A stretch of 64,000 nucleotides of DNA from Rathayibacter oskolensis (GTDB lineage: Bacteria; Actinomycetota; Actinomycetes; Actinomycetales; Microbacteriaceae), in the NCBI RefSeq assembly GCF_900177245.1, contig NZ_FXBM01000004.1:62001-126000 (forward strand), read 5' to 3'. A program made the position numbers and the translations under genes. How positions within the stretch are numbered: the first letter of the stretch is position 1; each line of letters starts with the position of its first letter. Below the pieces are notes generated by a model. That model had not been told where the DNA came from and did not search any database. It worked only from the letters and a program-made list of their open reading frames with translations. Shown here one piece after another: positions 17,428-26,784 of this stretch.

Positions 17428-20009
17428 GCGCGCACACGCCGCGCGCGGCCGCAGCGGCCCCGGCGATGACCGTCGCGCTCGCGGTGCTCAGCCTGATCGT
17501 CGCCGCCGCGCTCGTGCTCCTCCCGGCCCTGGGCGCCCGCTCGGCGACCGCGGCCCTGCGCGACGACCTCGGGCAGGCGGGGCCCGCGCGGCTCGACGTC
17601 ACCGCCGAGGGAACCCTCGGCATCCTGCCGGGAGCGGGCGACGGCACTCTGCCCGACGGGGTCGACGAGGTCTGGGGCGCGCTCGACTCCTCCCTCCGGG
17701 ATCTCGGCGCGGCGCAACCGCTGCCGCTCGCCTCGGCCCTCGGCGAGCCGGGCGCGGCGACCGTGCTCGACGCGGTCCCCGTCTCGGCGGAGCCGGGCGG
17801 GCCTCCGGTGCGCGCATCGCAGCTCGCGCTCGCGGCCGAGCCCGGGCTCGCCGCCGATGTCGAGGTGACGGAGGGGTCGCTGCCCGGCCCGGCAGCGTCG
17901 GGCGGCACGATCCCGATCGCCCTCGGTGCCGCGGTGGCCACCGAGATGGTGTGGGCGGTCGGCGAGCGGCGGCTGCTCTCGCTGCCACCGGGAGGCACTG
18001 TGACGGTCGAGCTGACCGGCACGTTCGAGGGGCGCGACGACCGGGCGCCGGTCTGGCGCCACGTCGCCGACGCGCTGCGACCCGCCCTGATCTCGGCCGG
18101 CGCCGACGGCACCATCGCCCGCGGGACGGCGCTGATCGATCCGGCCTCGGCCTCGATCCTCGACGTGCTGCCGATCCCCGCCCGCACAATCGCCTGGTAC
18201 CCGGTGTCGATCGACGAGATCGAGGGCCCGGAGGCGGAGCTGCTCGCCCAGCAGGCGCGCACCTTCACGGGCCGGCAGCAGGAGCTCGCCGGGGGAGCCG
18301 ACCCGGGCTACAGCTTCACCACCTCGCTGCCCTCGCTGCTCGACGACGCGATCGCGGCGCAGCGCGAGAGCGACGGCTTCGTCTGGACGGCGGTCAGCGG
18401 GCCGGCGGTGGGCGGCGGCGTGGTGCTCGCGCTGATCGTGCTGCTGCTCGTGCGGGCGCGCGAGCCGGGGCTCGCGGTGCTCGAGGCCCGCGGCGCGTCG
18501 GCGGCTCGGCGGAGGCTCGCGCTGGCCGGCGAGGCGGCGGTCGCCTCGGCCGCGGGTGCCGCCGTCGGGGCGAGCGCCGGGGTGGCGGTCTCGCTGCAGC
18601 TGACCGGCGGAGTCGTGATCGAGGGCTGGGCGGTCGCGGCGGTGTGCGCGCTGATCGTGGTCGCCGCGGGTGGCGCCGCACTCGGTCACCGGTCGGCGCT
18701 CGTGGTGCGCGGCGACCGCCACCCTCTGCTGCGCCCCGGCGCCGAGGCGCTGCTCGTGCTGGCGACCCTCGCGGCGGTGCTGGCGCTCGTGCAGCGGGCG
18801 CCGCTGCCGTTCGCGGGCGTGCTCGCCCCGGCCCTGCTCGCGGTGACGGGGGCGGTCGGTGCGGCGCGCCTCCTGCCCGCGGTGCTCGGCGTCGTGCGTC
18901 GGCGGGGGCGGGCCGGCACCGGGTCGCTGGCGCTGCTCGCCTCCTCCCGGGCCGACGGCGCGCTCGTGGTCGTCGGGGTCGCCGGTGCGCTCGCGGTCGC
19001 CCTGTTCTCGGGGGCGCTGCTGACGACGGTGCGCGCGGCGGTCGTCGAGCAGGCGTCGGCCGATGTCGGCGCCGATCTCGCGGTGCGCGGGCCGGGGCTG
19101 ACGGCCGCGGGCGTCGCCGAGCTGGCCGCCGTGCCCGGAGTCGCGGACGTGGCCGCGGTGGTCGCCGACGACCCCGCGACGGTGACCGTCGGGGCGTCGC
19201 GGTCGCCGATGCGGATCGTCGTGGTCGACTCCGCAGCGCTCGTGCGGGTGCAGGCGGGCCTCGCCGATCGGCTGCGGGTGCCCGACGGGTTCGCGGCGAC
19301 GGAGGCGGACGGCACGGTCCCGGTGATCGCCTCGCGGTCGGCGGCGGCCGAGATCGGCGACGCCGAGCTGTCGCTCAGGGGCCACGACCTGGCGGTGGTC
19401 GCGACGGCCGACGACGCGTCGCCGCTGACGAGCGCGTCGACGTGGCTGCTGGTCGACACCGCGACGGCGCTCGAGCTGCGGATCCAGCCCGGCGCCGCCG
19501 ACGTGGTGCTGGTGGGGCTCGACGACCCGGCGGCGGCCGACGCGGTGCGCGCGGCGCTCGGGCCCGACGCCGACGTGCGGACCGCGGAGGGAGTCGCGGC
19601 GCAGCGGCTCGGCAACGCGCGGGTCGTCGCCGAGCAGATCGCGCTGGTCGGAGGCGTCGCCGGCGGAGTCGTCGCGGCGTCGGCCGTGCTGCTGCTCGCG
19701 GCCCTCGCCTCCGCGGGCGCCCGGCGACGCAGAGCGGCGGTGCTCACGGCACTCGGGATGCCCCGCTCGCGGATCGCGGCGCTCGCCGTGGCGAGTGCGA
19801 CTCCGCCCGCCGCGATCGGAGCCCTCGCGGGAGTGCTCGTGGGGCTCGTGCTGCCCTTCGCGCTCGTACCGCTGCTCGCCCTCCCGTCGCTCGACGAGGC
19901 GGCGGTGCTCGTCGATCCGGTGACGGCGCTCGTCACTGTCGCCGCCTTCCTCCTCGCGGCGGGCATCACCGTCGCCGCCACCACCACTCCGAGAGGCCCC
20001 CGCCGATGA
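17424..20009 (+). CDS. FtsX-like ABC transporter permease (second of two)
   Basis: Predicted 861 residues, GTG at 17424 overlapping the previous stop. It has an N-terminal membrane anchor (TVALAVLSLIVAAALVLLPA), an extracytoplasmic domain to about residue 320, a central membrane block, a second extracytoplasmic domain (about 530-730) and three C-terminal membrane helices. The layout parallels the first permease, so the two probably form a heterodimer. Its stop overlaps the ATG of the ATPase gene. Composition is extremely Ala/Val/Leu-rich. Substrate unknown. Confidence 0.87.
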   Translation: MSAHTPRAAAAAPAMTVALAVLSLIVAAALVLLPALGARSATAALRDDLGQAGPARLDVTAEGTLGILPGAGDGTLPDGVDEVWGALDSSLRDLGAAQPLPLASALGEPGAATVLDAVPVSAEPGGPPVRASQLALAAEPGLAADVEVTEGSLPGPAASGGTIPIALGAAVATEMVWAVGERRLLSLPPGGTVTVELTGTFEGRDDRAPVWRHVADALRPALISAGADGTIARGTALIDPASASILDVLPIPARTIAWYPVSIDEIEGPEAELLAQQARTFTGRQQELAGGADPGYSFTTSLPSLLDDAIAAQRESDGFVWTAVSGPAVGGGVVLALIVLLLVRAREPGLAVLEARGASAARRRLALAGEAAVASAAGAAVGASAGVAVSLQLTGGVVIEGWAVAAVCALIVVAAGGAALGHRSALVVRGDRHPLLRPGAEALLVLATLAAVLALVQRAPLPFAGVLAPALLAVTGAVGAARLLPAVLGVVRRRGRAGTGSLALLASSRADGALVVVGVAGALAVALFSGALLTTVRAAVVEQASADVGADLAVRGPGLTAAGVAELAAVPGVADVAAVVADDPATVTVGASRSPMRIVVVDSAALVRVQAGLADRLRVPDGFAATEADGTVPVIASRSAAAEIGDAELSLRGHDLAVVATADDASPLTSASTWLLVDTATALELRIQPGAADVVLVGLDDPAAADAVRAALGPDADVRTAEGVAAQRLGNARVVAEQIALVGGVAGGVVAASAVLLLAALASAGARRRRAAVLTALGMPRSRIAALAVASATPPAAIGALAGVLVGLVLPFALVPLLALPSLDEAAVLVDPVTALVTVAAFLLAAGITVAATTTPRGPRR

Positions 20010-20952
20010 CTCCACCCGCCGTGCTGTGCTCGGGGCTCGTGCGCATCTTCACCACCGCCGGGGTCGAGGTGCAGGCGCTCCAGGGGCTCGATCTGCTCGT
20101 CGAGCGGGGGGAGCTGCTGGCGATCGTCGGCGCCTCCGGTTCGGGCAAGTCGACGCTGCTGGGGATCCTCTCGGGGCTCGACACCCCGACGGCCGGCCGG
20201 GTCGAGGTGGCCGGGCGCGACGTGCTCACGCTGACCGAGCGGCAGCGCGTCGACTTCCGGCGCCGCACGGTCGGCTTCGTCTGGCAGCAGACGGCGCGCA
20301 ACCTGCTGCCGTACTTGAGCGTGGAGGAGAACATCCGGGTGGTCGCGGCGGTCGCCCGCGGGCCGCGCCGCCTCCGTGCGCAGCGGGTCGACGAGATGGT
20401 GGGGCTGCTGGGGCTCGGCGCGGTGCGCGACCGGCGTCCGGTCGCGCTGTCGGGCGGGCAGCAGCAGCGCGCGGCGATCGCGGTCGCGCTGGTCAACGAG
20501 CCCGACGTGCTGCTCACCGACGAGCCGACCGGCGAGCTCGACGAGGCGGCGACGGTCGACGTGCTCGAGGCGCTGCGCAGCATCAACCGCGAGAACGGGG
20601 TGACGACGGTGATCGTGACGCACGACTCCGGAGTGTCGGACCACGTCAGCCGGACGGTGCGGATCCGCGACGGGCGCACCTCGACCGAGACGCTGCGGCG
20701 GCTCTCGGGCGGCGAGCAGGCGGCCGAGGAGTTCGCGGTGCTCGACCGGTTCGGACGGCTGCAGCTGCCGGAGGAGTTCACCGGCGCTCTCGGGCTGCGC
20801 GACCGGGTGCGGCTGGGGCTCGAGGCGGACCACATCCGGGTGGAATCGGGGAGGGAGGCGGGGGAGCCGGAGCCGGAGGCGGCGCCCGACGCCGTCGTGC
20901 CCGACCCGCCGCGCCGTCGCGGCCGCCACTCCCTCCCGGAAGGAGACGCCTC

Positions 20953-20956
<4 letters not shown>
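20006..20956 (+). CDS. ABC transporter ATP-binding protein (MacB/LolD type, C-terminal extension)
   Basis: Predicted 316 residues, ATG at 20006 overlapping the permease stop. Walker A is GASGSGKST at 42-50, the signature is LSGGQQQR, Walker B is VLLTDEP, and an H-loop histidine lies in VTHDSG. Beyond the usual 220-residue domain there is an extension of about 80 residues with a charged, Pro/Arg-rich end. It energises the adjoining FtsX-type permeases. A second ATPase follows with a GTGA overlap, so an ATPase heterodimer is likely. Confidence 0.93.
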
Positions 20957-21621
<665 letters not shown>

Positions 21622-21790
21622 CGACATCGGAGGCGTCGGACCGGCGGGCTACGGCCTCGGCGTGGGCGAGGAGGCGGGTCGCCACTCCGCGGCGCTGGTG
21701 TCGGGGTGAGACGAACATCATGTCGATGGAGCCCGACGGGGCGACGTCCGAGAAGCCGGCGCTCATCCTCGCAGCGTGCACCCGACCAGG
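21622..21790 (-). pseudogene. GNAT acetyltransferase fragment
   Basis: One minus-strand frame reads AGFSDVAPSGSIDMMFVSP, then RHQRRGVATRLLAHAEAVA. This is the strand-4/motif-A region of a GNAT acetyltransferase, with the acetyl-CoA pyrophosphate loop QRRGVA. Sequence on either side is not GNAT-like, and the frame runs into the end of the ABC ATPase gene. An intact protein needs about 150 residues, so this is a relic. Confidence 0.5.
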
Positions 21791-21982
21791 CGTCGGGCCC
21801 TCGATCACCGACTCGCCCGGGCGGCCCCGGAGACCGGGCGGGCTCGGCGTCCTGACGATCGAGCCGGAGTGACGACCAGGAGGGGGCTCTCGAGCAGGAG
21901 CGCGACGTAGGCTCGATGGATCGCATTCCGGTCCCCGGTGCCCTGAACGACGTTCGGGGGGCCACGACCGAAGGACGATCTC

Positions 21983-22345
21983 ATGATGACCCTCTCCCAC
22001 ACCGGCGGTTCCCTCCTGCTCGAAGATGCGACCGCCTCGGCCGTCGTGCGGTACTCGATGGCTCTCGCTCGGCATCGCGAGATGGGCACCGTCACCCTCG
22101 ACGACGCCTCGACCCCCGCACCGCGCTCCCAGGTGATGCTCGTGGTGGGGCTGGGCGTGCCCCTCGCGGTCCGCACCGCCCGCCGCAACGCCGCGGCGTC
22201 GGATCGGAGCGAGTGCGGCCGGGACCTCGACGATCGCACGCAGGCGCTGAACGCGCCCCGCAACGTCGTCGCGACGACGCCGGAGGAGACGCGGGAGGAC
22301 GCGGTCGCCGTCGGCGACTTCAGCTCGTACTTCGACCTGCTCTGA
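21983..22345 (+). CDS. small hypothetical protein
   Basis: Predicted 120 residues from ATG 21983 (ATG 21986 also possible), with AAGGA at 21971-21975. The opening pattern, LSHTGGSLLLEDATASAVVRY, and an acidic C-terminus ending FSSYFDLL look like small proteins seen repeatedly in Microbacteriaceae. No signal peptide, membrane segment or catalytic motif is seen. Probably cytosolic; function unknown. Confidence 0.6.
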   Translation: MMTLSHTGGSLLLEDATASAVVRYSMALARHREMGTVTLDDASTPAPRSQVMLVVGLGVPLAVRTARRNAAASDRSECGRDLDDRTQALNAPRNVVATTPEETREDAVAVGDFSSYFDLL

Positions 22346-22366
22346 CTCCACCACGACCGGAGGCGC

Positions 22367-22666
22367 TCAGAGGTGCGCGAAGGGCGAGGCGTCCGGTGCG
22401 GCGTCGATGTCGCTGAAGGCGGCCAGCGGTGAGCCTCCGGCGGGCACCCGTCTGTGTGCCGTCGGCCGGAGGCTCCGAGAGGCGTCCTCGCTGACCCGCC
22501 GGGCGAGCGCGGGATGGATGCCCTCCGGGACCGCGAGTGCGGAGACGAGCGCCTCGAGGGTGAGAGTCGAGCGGATGCGGGCCATGACGGCGTCTCCGAC
22601 GGAAGGGACCCGGTCGGGAAGGGACGCGGGCTGGTTGGTCGCCCGACCGGTCGAGTCGAGGCGCAC
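22367..22666 (-). CDS. small hypothetical protein
   Basis: Predicted 99 residues from GTG 22666, with AGGA just upstream. ATG 22585 (72 residues) and ATG 22771 (134 residues) are alternative starts. The core, RSTLTLEALVSALAVPEGIH, followed by HPALARRVSEDA, looks like a genuine helical protein. No domain recognised. It occupies an otherwise empty 548-base gap between two plus-strand genes. Confidence 0.45.
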   Translation of the reverse strand: MRLDSTGRATNQPASLPDRVPSVGDAVMARIRSTLTLEALVSALAVPEGIHPALARRVSEDASRSLRPTAHRRVPAGGSPLAAFSDIDAAPDASPFAHL

Positions 22667-22893
22667 GGGTCCTGATGCGCGACGGTTCGAGGCTGGGGCG
22701 AGCGTACGCGCCGAAGGCGTCTCGTGGGGGCGCTCGGCGGCCGGATCTCGAACCGATCCGATCCGCGGCATCGACTTTCGCCCCGTCCCGTTTTCGCGGC
22801 CTGATCAGGGGTAGCCTGCGTCCCGACCCATCCGGACCTCTTCGTGTGAGCACCGGCACTCTCCCCGAGTGCGCCCGACGGCAGGACCCCACC

Positions 22894-23247
22894 ATGGGCA
22901 GGCTCGTGTACGACTCCGATCTCGAAGCCGACTTCGAGGACCGCCTGCTGGCGCACCTGCAGGTGGTCATCGGCGCCAAGCTCGGAAAGAGCGAGTCCTT
23001 CTACTTCTCGTGGAGGGACTCCGACGACGTCGGGGGAGGGCGGACCTCGCTGTGGCTGCATCCGGCGATCGCGCTCCGGTTCACCTACCGCGCGGGCGCC
23101 CCGGCGACGATCAACCCCGAGTGGGTGCGGCGCCTGATCGCCGACTCGCACACGCCCGGCGGACTCCGCATCTCGCCGGAGCCGGCGCCTCGGGAGCCTG
23201 CGCCGCGGGAGGCCGCGCCGCTGAGGCGGGCGCCGGCGATGCGGTGA
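22894..23247 (+). CDS. DUF7882-type small protein
   Basis: Predicted 117 residues from ATG 22894. The pattern MGRLVYDSDLEADFEDRLLA, LQVVIGAKLGKSESF, GGGRTSLWLHP and INPEWVRRL matches a family very common in Microbacteriaceae. Members are often mislabelled 'ATP-dependent DNA ligase' in older annotations; current naming is DUF7882. The usual domain is about 95 residues; here a low-complexity APREPAPREA tail follows. No ligase motif (KxDG) is present. Function unknown. Confidence 0.8.
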   Translation: MGRLVYDSDLEADFEDRLLAHLQVVIGAKLGKSESFYFSWRDSDDVGGGRTSLWLHPAIALRFTYRAGAPATINPEWVRRLIADSHTPGGLRISPEPAPREPAPREAAPLRRAPAMR

Positions 23248-23354
23248 CGGCGCGCCGTCGCCCGCCCGGCGCTGACGCGTGCAGCGTTCGAGAGTGTCCG
23301 GACGCCTCCTCGCAACCCCCTGTCGCCGCGGGCCGCTCCGCGGTGGGCTGGAGC

Positions 23355-24236
23355 ATGCGCGAACTCAAGCTCGTCAGACTCGTCACTCGCCTCGAGGATG
23401 CGGCCGCCCTCGACCCGCTCGTCGGCCGGGTGCGGAAGGCGGTCAACGCGGTCATCCGTCCACAGCCCGTGCGGGACGTGCTGCACGGAGTCCCGGTCGG
23501 TCACCCGGTGCACCCGCTGCTCGTCCTCATCCCCACCGGGGCGTGGGTGTCGGCCGCGGTGCTCGATCTGCTGCCCGGCAACGAGAAGGCGGCGTGCACC
23601 CTCATCGGCGTGGGAGTGGCCAGCGTCCTGCCGACCGCCGCCACCGGCTACACCGACTGGTCGGAGCTGCACGAGCAGCAGATGCGCGTCGGGCTCGTCC
23701 ACGCCTCCGCGAACGTGCTCGCGACAGCTCTCTACGCGGCGTCCTTCATCCAGCGGGTACGGGGCCGCGGCACGAGCGGGAAGGTGCTGAGCACGCTCGG
23801 GCTCGCCGTCGTCTCCGGCGGCGGCTACCTCGGCGGGCACCTGAGCTATCGGCAGGCGGCAGGGGCGAACCACACCGAGGACGTCCCGCACCGCTTCCCC
23901 ACCGGCTGGCAGCAGCTCGGCCCTCTGGAGGAGCTGCCGCAGAACGCGCTCGTCAAGAGGATCGTCGCCGAGACGCCCCTGCTCGCCTACCGCCGAGGAG
24001 ACAGGGTCGACGTCCTGTCGAACGTCTGCAGCCACCTGTCGGGACCTCTCGACGAGGGCGAGATCGTCGACGTCGGCGGCCCCGGCGAGGCCTGCGTCGC
24101 CTGCCCCTGGCACTCGAGCGTCTTCTCGCTCGAGACGGGCCAGGTGCTCCGCGGGCCCGCCACCTCCCCGCAGCCGCGCTTCGAGACGCGCGTCGTCGAC
24201 GGCCGGGTGGAGGTGCTGCTGCCGAACGCGGGCTGA
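23355..24236 (+). CDS. DUF2231 membrane domain fused to Rieske [2Fe-2S] domain
   Basis: Predicted 293 residues from ATG 23355; GTG 23343 is an alternative. Residues about 35-180 hold the DUF2231 pattern (HPVHPLLVLIPTGAWV) with four hydrophobic segments. The C-terminal part is a Rieske domain: C225-x-H227 in NVCSHLSG and C250-xx-H253 in CPWHSSVF, the four cluster ligands. The fusion would place a Rieske cluster on a small membrane protein, consistent with electron transfer at the membrane; its partner is unknown. No adjacent oxygenase or cytochrome gene is seen. Confidence 0.88.
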   Translation: MRELKLVRLVTRLEDAAALDPLVGRVRKAVNAVIRPQPVRDVLHGVPVGHPVHPLLVLIPTGAWVSAAVLDLLPGNEKAACTLIGVGVASVLPTAATGYTDWSELHEQQMRVGLVHASANVLATALYAASFIQRVRGRGTSGKVLSTLGLAVVSGGGYLGGHLSYRQAAGANHTEDVPHRFPTGWQQLGPLEELPQNALVKRIVAETPLLAYRRGDRVDVLSNVCSHLSGPLDEGEIVDVGGPGEACVACPWHSSVFSLETGQVLRGPATSPQPRFETRVVDGRVEVLLPNAG

Positions 24237-24372
24237 CCGCGATTCCCCGGGTCCGGCACGCTCGCTGGACCGAAGCCCCTCCACGGTGATGTCGATCGGA
24301 TCCGAGAACGGCGAGTTCCTCGACAACCGCTCCCTACCGCCCAGAAGGAGCGACGTCGGAGCGGCACAGCCG

Positions 24373-25410
24373 TCATCCCGGGACGGACACGAGGGCCAGC
24401 GCGGGCTGCAGGGCCGCCCGCCGCACGACGAGCGAGGTGTGCAGGGCCGCGATGGTCGACTCCGCACCCCTGTTCTCGTTGCGGCCGTGACGCTCGAGGC
24501 CGTCGTAGCCGGCTCCGGTGCCCGGGTCGATCATGAGGGTGTCGGAGTCGTTGACGCCGTGGAACCACGCCCAGCACGAGGCCAGACCGTCGCGCCAGAG
24601 CGGATCGTCGTCGAGGGTCAGCGCCCGCGCGCAGGCGGCCGCGATCGCCGCCACCTCGATGGCCTGCTGGTCGAAGAGCACGCCGCGCTCGTGGGGACCG
24701 CGACCCGCCGCCCCGGTCACCGACAGCCGGTCCTCGCGCGTCTCGAGCTCGAGCAGGAACGCCAGCGCCGCGAACCCGCGCGCGAGGAGCGGGGGATCGT
24801 GCAGCGCCTCGCCGGCGACGAGGAGCGCCTCGGGGATGCAGCCGTTCGCGTAGCGCAGGCGCGCCTCGGGCCACGGCCACGCCGGGTCGGTGCCCACGAG
24901 CAGCATCGGCACGGCGTCGCGGAGGAGCCGCGCGGCGGCCGCCGAGAGAGTGCCCATCTCGGCCACCTCGGCCGCGCCGAGCACCGCGAACGTCATCGAG
25001 CGGAGGTCGGGCGAGCGCTGCTCGGCCACGTGGAGGAAGAGCCTCCTCGCGCGGAGCCGGGTCAGCGGCAGCTCTGCGCTCGCCGCGGTGACGCCGGCGG
25101 CCCAGACGGTGCGGCCCCACCAGTCGCCGACCGATGACTCGTCGGCCCACTCGCCCTCGGGCGACATCCGGTTGTGGACGGTGCCGTCCGCCTCCGTCGC
25201 CGCCTCGAGGAACCGCAGGTACTGCTCGGTCAGGCGGCGGGTGCTCGCCGACTGCTCCGGCTCCTGGACGACGACGACCAGCGCTCGGGCGACGTCGTCG
25301 ACGCAGTAGCCGTGCTCGGGCCGGGGCTCGTCGAGCAGCGCGTGCTCGAAGAGGCCCTGCGCGTCGGTGAGCGTGTCGAGATGGAAGTAGGGGAGCGGCG
25401 GGCCGGTCAC
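24373..25410 (-). CDS. six-hairpin glycosidase-like protein, partner of glycosyltransferase
   Basis: Predicted 345 residues, GTG at 25410 overlapping the stop of the upstream glycosyltransferase gene. It has an all-helical alpha/alpha-barrel look: repeats such as YCVDDVARALVVV near residue 35 and EYLRFLEAA-like helices, with Asp/Glu/Trp-rich loops (WGRTVWAAG, WPWPEARLRYANG, WAWFHGVND). No signal peptide, so cytosolic. Proteins like this commonly follow GT4 glycosyltransferases and may process or sense the glycan being made. Catalytic residues cannot be assigned with certainty. Confidence 0.65.
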   Translation of the reverse strand: MTGPPLPYFHLDTLTDAQGLFEHALLDEPRPEHGYCVDDVARALVVVVQEPEQSASTRRLTEQYLRFLEAATEADGTVHNRMSPEGEWADESSVGDWWGRTVWAAGVTAASAELPLTRLRARRLFLHVAEQRSPDLRSMTFAVLGAAEVAEMGTLSAAAARLLRDAVPMLLVGTDPAWPWPEARLRYANGCIPEALLVAGEALHDPPLLARGFAALAFLLELETREDRLSVTGAAGRGPHERGVLFDQQAIEVAAIAAACARALTLDDDPLWRDGLASCWAWFHGVNDSDTLMIDPGTGAGYDGLERHGRNENRGAESTIAALHTSLVVRRAALQPALALVSVPG

Positions 25411-26561
25411 GCCGCACGCTCGTGTCGGAGGCGCTCGGCCAGCGCGAGGAAGCGGCCGGCGGCCTCGGGCCACGACACGGCGGCCGGGGCGGAGAGCGCG
25501 ACCGCGGAGCCGAGGAGCACGTCGCGGAGGGCGGCGGCCATCGCGGCGGGATCCTGGTGGGCGACGGCGCGGCCCTCGTCGAGCAGCTCGAGCGCGTGCG
25601 GGAACGCCGTCGCCACGACGGGCTTGCCGGCGGCGAGCGCCTCGACGAGCACGCCCGAGGTGACCTGGTTGCGCGAGTCGTACGGCAGCAGGACGGCGTC
25701 GGCGACGGCGACCGCCGCGGCGAGCTCCGCCGGGTCGAGGTAGCGGCCGTCGAGCACGACGTCGCCCTCGAGCCCGAGCTCGGTGACGAGCGCCGCGAGC
25801 GACTCGCGGTAGGCCTCGCCCTGCGACGCGACGACCTTCGGGTGCGTCTGCCCGTGCACGGTGTACTGCGCCCGCACTCCGGAGTCGCGCAGCTCGGCCA
25901 TCGCGCGGATCGCCCACTCGATGCCCTTGCCCGGCCCGATGAGGCCCCAGGTGATGATCTGCGGGAGCTCGCTCGGGGCGCGGTCGGCGTCGCGGGTCCA
26001 GACGGGCACTCCGTGCTCGATCACTCCGACCTTGCGGGCGTCGACGCAGTAGCGGCGGCCGAGGATCTCGCCTGCGACGGCGGTCATGACCACGACGGCG
26101 TCGGCGAGGGCGGCGACCCGCTCGAGCACGAGGCGCTGGTTGTCGCTCGGCGTCTCGAGGACCGTGTGGAGCACGACGATGACCGGAACGATCAGCTCCT
26201 CCATCACGGCGATCACATCGGCGCCGTCGGGGCCGCCGAAGATGCCGTACTCGTGCTGGATCACGGCCACGTCGGCGCGGTTCAGCGCGGCCGCGGCTCC
26301 CGTGATGCCGGCGGGGTCGTCGGCGACGAGCTCGGCGACGACCTGCCTGCCGGGCTTCGGTGCGGCAGACCCCGGCACGGCCAGCTCGTCCATCACGCGG
26401 ACCGTGCTGATCGATGCTCCGTGCTCGGTGACGAGGGCCTCGGCGAGCGCCTCGGAGAAGGTGGCGAGCCCGCAGCGGGTGGGCGGGTAGGTCGACAGGA
26501 GGCCGACGGAGGTTCCGCTCGAGGGGATGCCCCGTGATGCGCGAGGGTGAGGGTGCTCCAT
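25407..26561 (-). CDS. GT4-family glycosyltransferase
   Basis: Predicted 384 residues from ATG 26561, with GGAG five bases upstream; GTG 26576 is an alternative. The N-terminal GT-B domain shows LLSTYPPTRCGLATFSEAL. The second domain has WGLIGPGKGIEWAI and a nucleotide-sugar-binding region LPYDSRNQVTSGVLVEALAA, in which the usual E-x7-E acidic motif is replaced by D/Q residues and one Glu. It likely transfers a hexose to an unknown acceptor in the cytosol. The overlap with the next gene suggests stoichiometric production of the pair. Confidence 0.85.
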   Translation of the reverse strand: MEHPHPRASRGIPSSGTSVGLLSTYPPTRCGLATFSEALAEALVTEHGASISTVRVMDELAVPGSAAPKPGRQVVAELVADDPAGITGAAAALNRADVAVIQHEYGIFGGPDGADVIAVMEELIVPVIVVLHTVLETPSDNQRLVLERVAALADAVVVMTAVAGEILGRRYCVDARKVGVIEHGVPVWTRDADRAPSELPQIITWGLIGPGKGIEWAIRAMAELRDSGVRAQYTVHGQTHPKVVASQGEAYRESLAALVTELGLEGDVVLDGRYLDPAELAAAVAVADAVLLPYDSRNQVTSGVLVEALAAGKPVVATAFPHALELLDEGRAVAHQDPAAMAAALRDVLLGSAVALSAPAAVSWPEAAGRFLALAERLRHERAA

Positions 26562-26784
26562 GCTGACTCCAGCCACAGTGGTGCGGGCCGCTCCCCGCCG
26601 GTGGGCGAGGGTGTCCGCGAGCGGTCGAGACGTCTGCCGGTCGGCACCTCCCGAGGGATCGCTGCTCGCGGATCCGGTCCACGCCGGACGTGCCGGTCGT
26701 GAGTAACGGCACCCTAGTGGGGGTGGGTGAACGGGCGGGGGTGGCCTTCGCTTTCCGGATACCGGCTCCGGGGCCGGTGTCGTG

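Noticed and set aside
14409-20015. Very long open frame on the minus strand across the ABC operon
   Set aside because: It is an antisense shadow of high-GC coding sequence. The plus-strand genes have membrane-protein and ATPase motifs and linked stop-start overlaps, while the minus frame has low-complexity Arg/Ser/Ala text.
22894-23247. ATP-dependent DNA ligase
   Set aside because: Database labels of this kind exist for the family, but the protein is only 117 residues and lacks the KxDG nucleotidyltransferase motif.
25411-26712. Fusion of glycosyltransferase and glycosidase-like protein in one chain
   Set aside because: The glycosidase-like frame stays open through the transferase gene, but only as shadow. 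The transferase is in another frame, and the genes join by a GTGA overlap.
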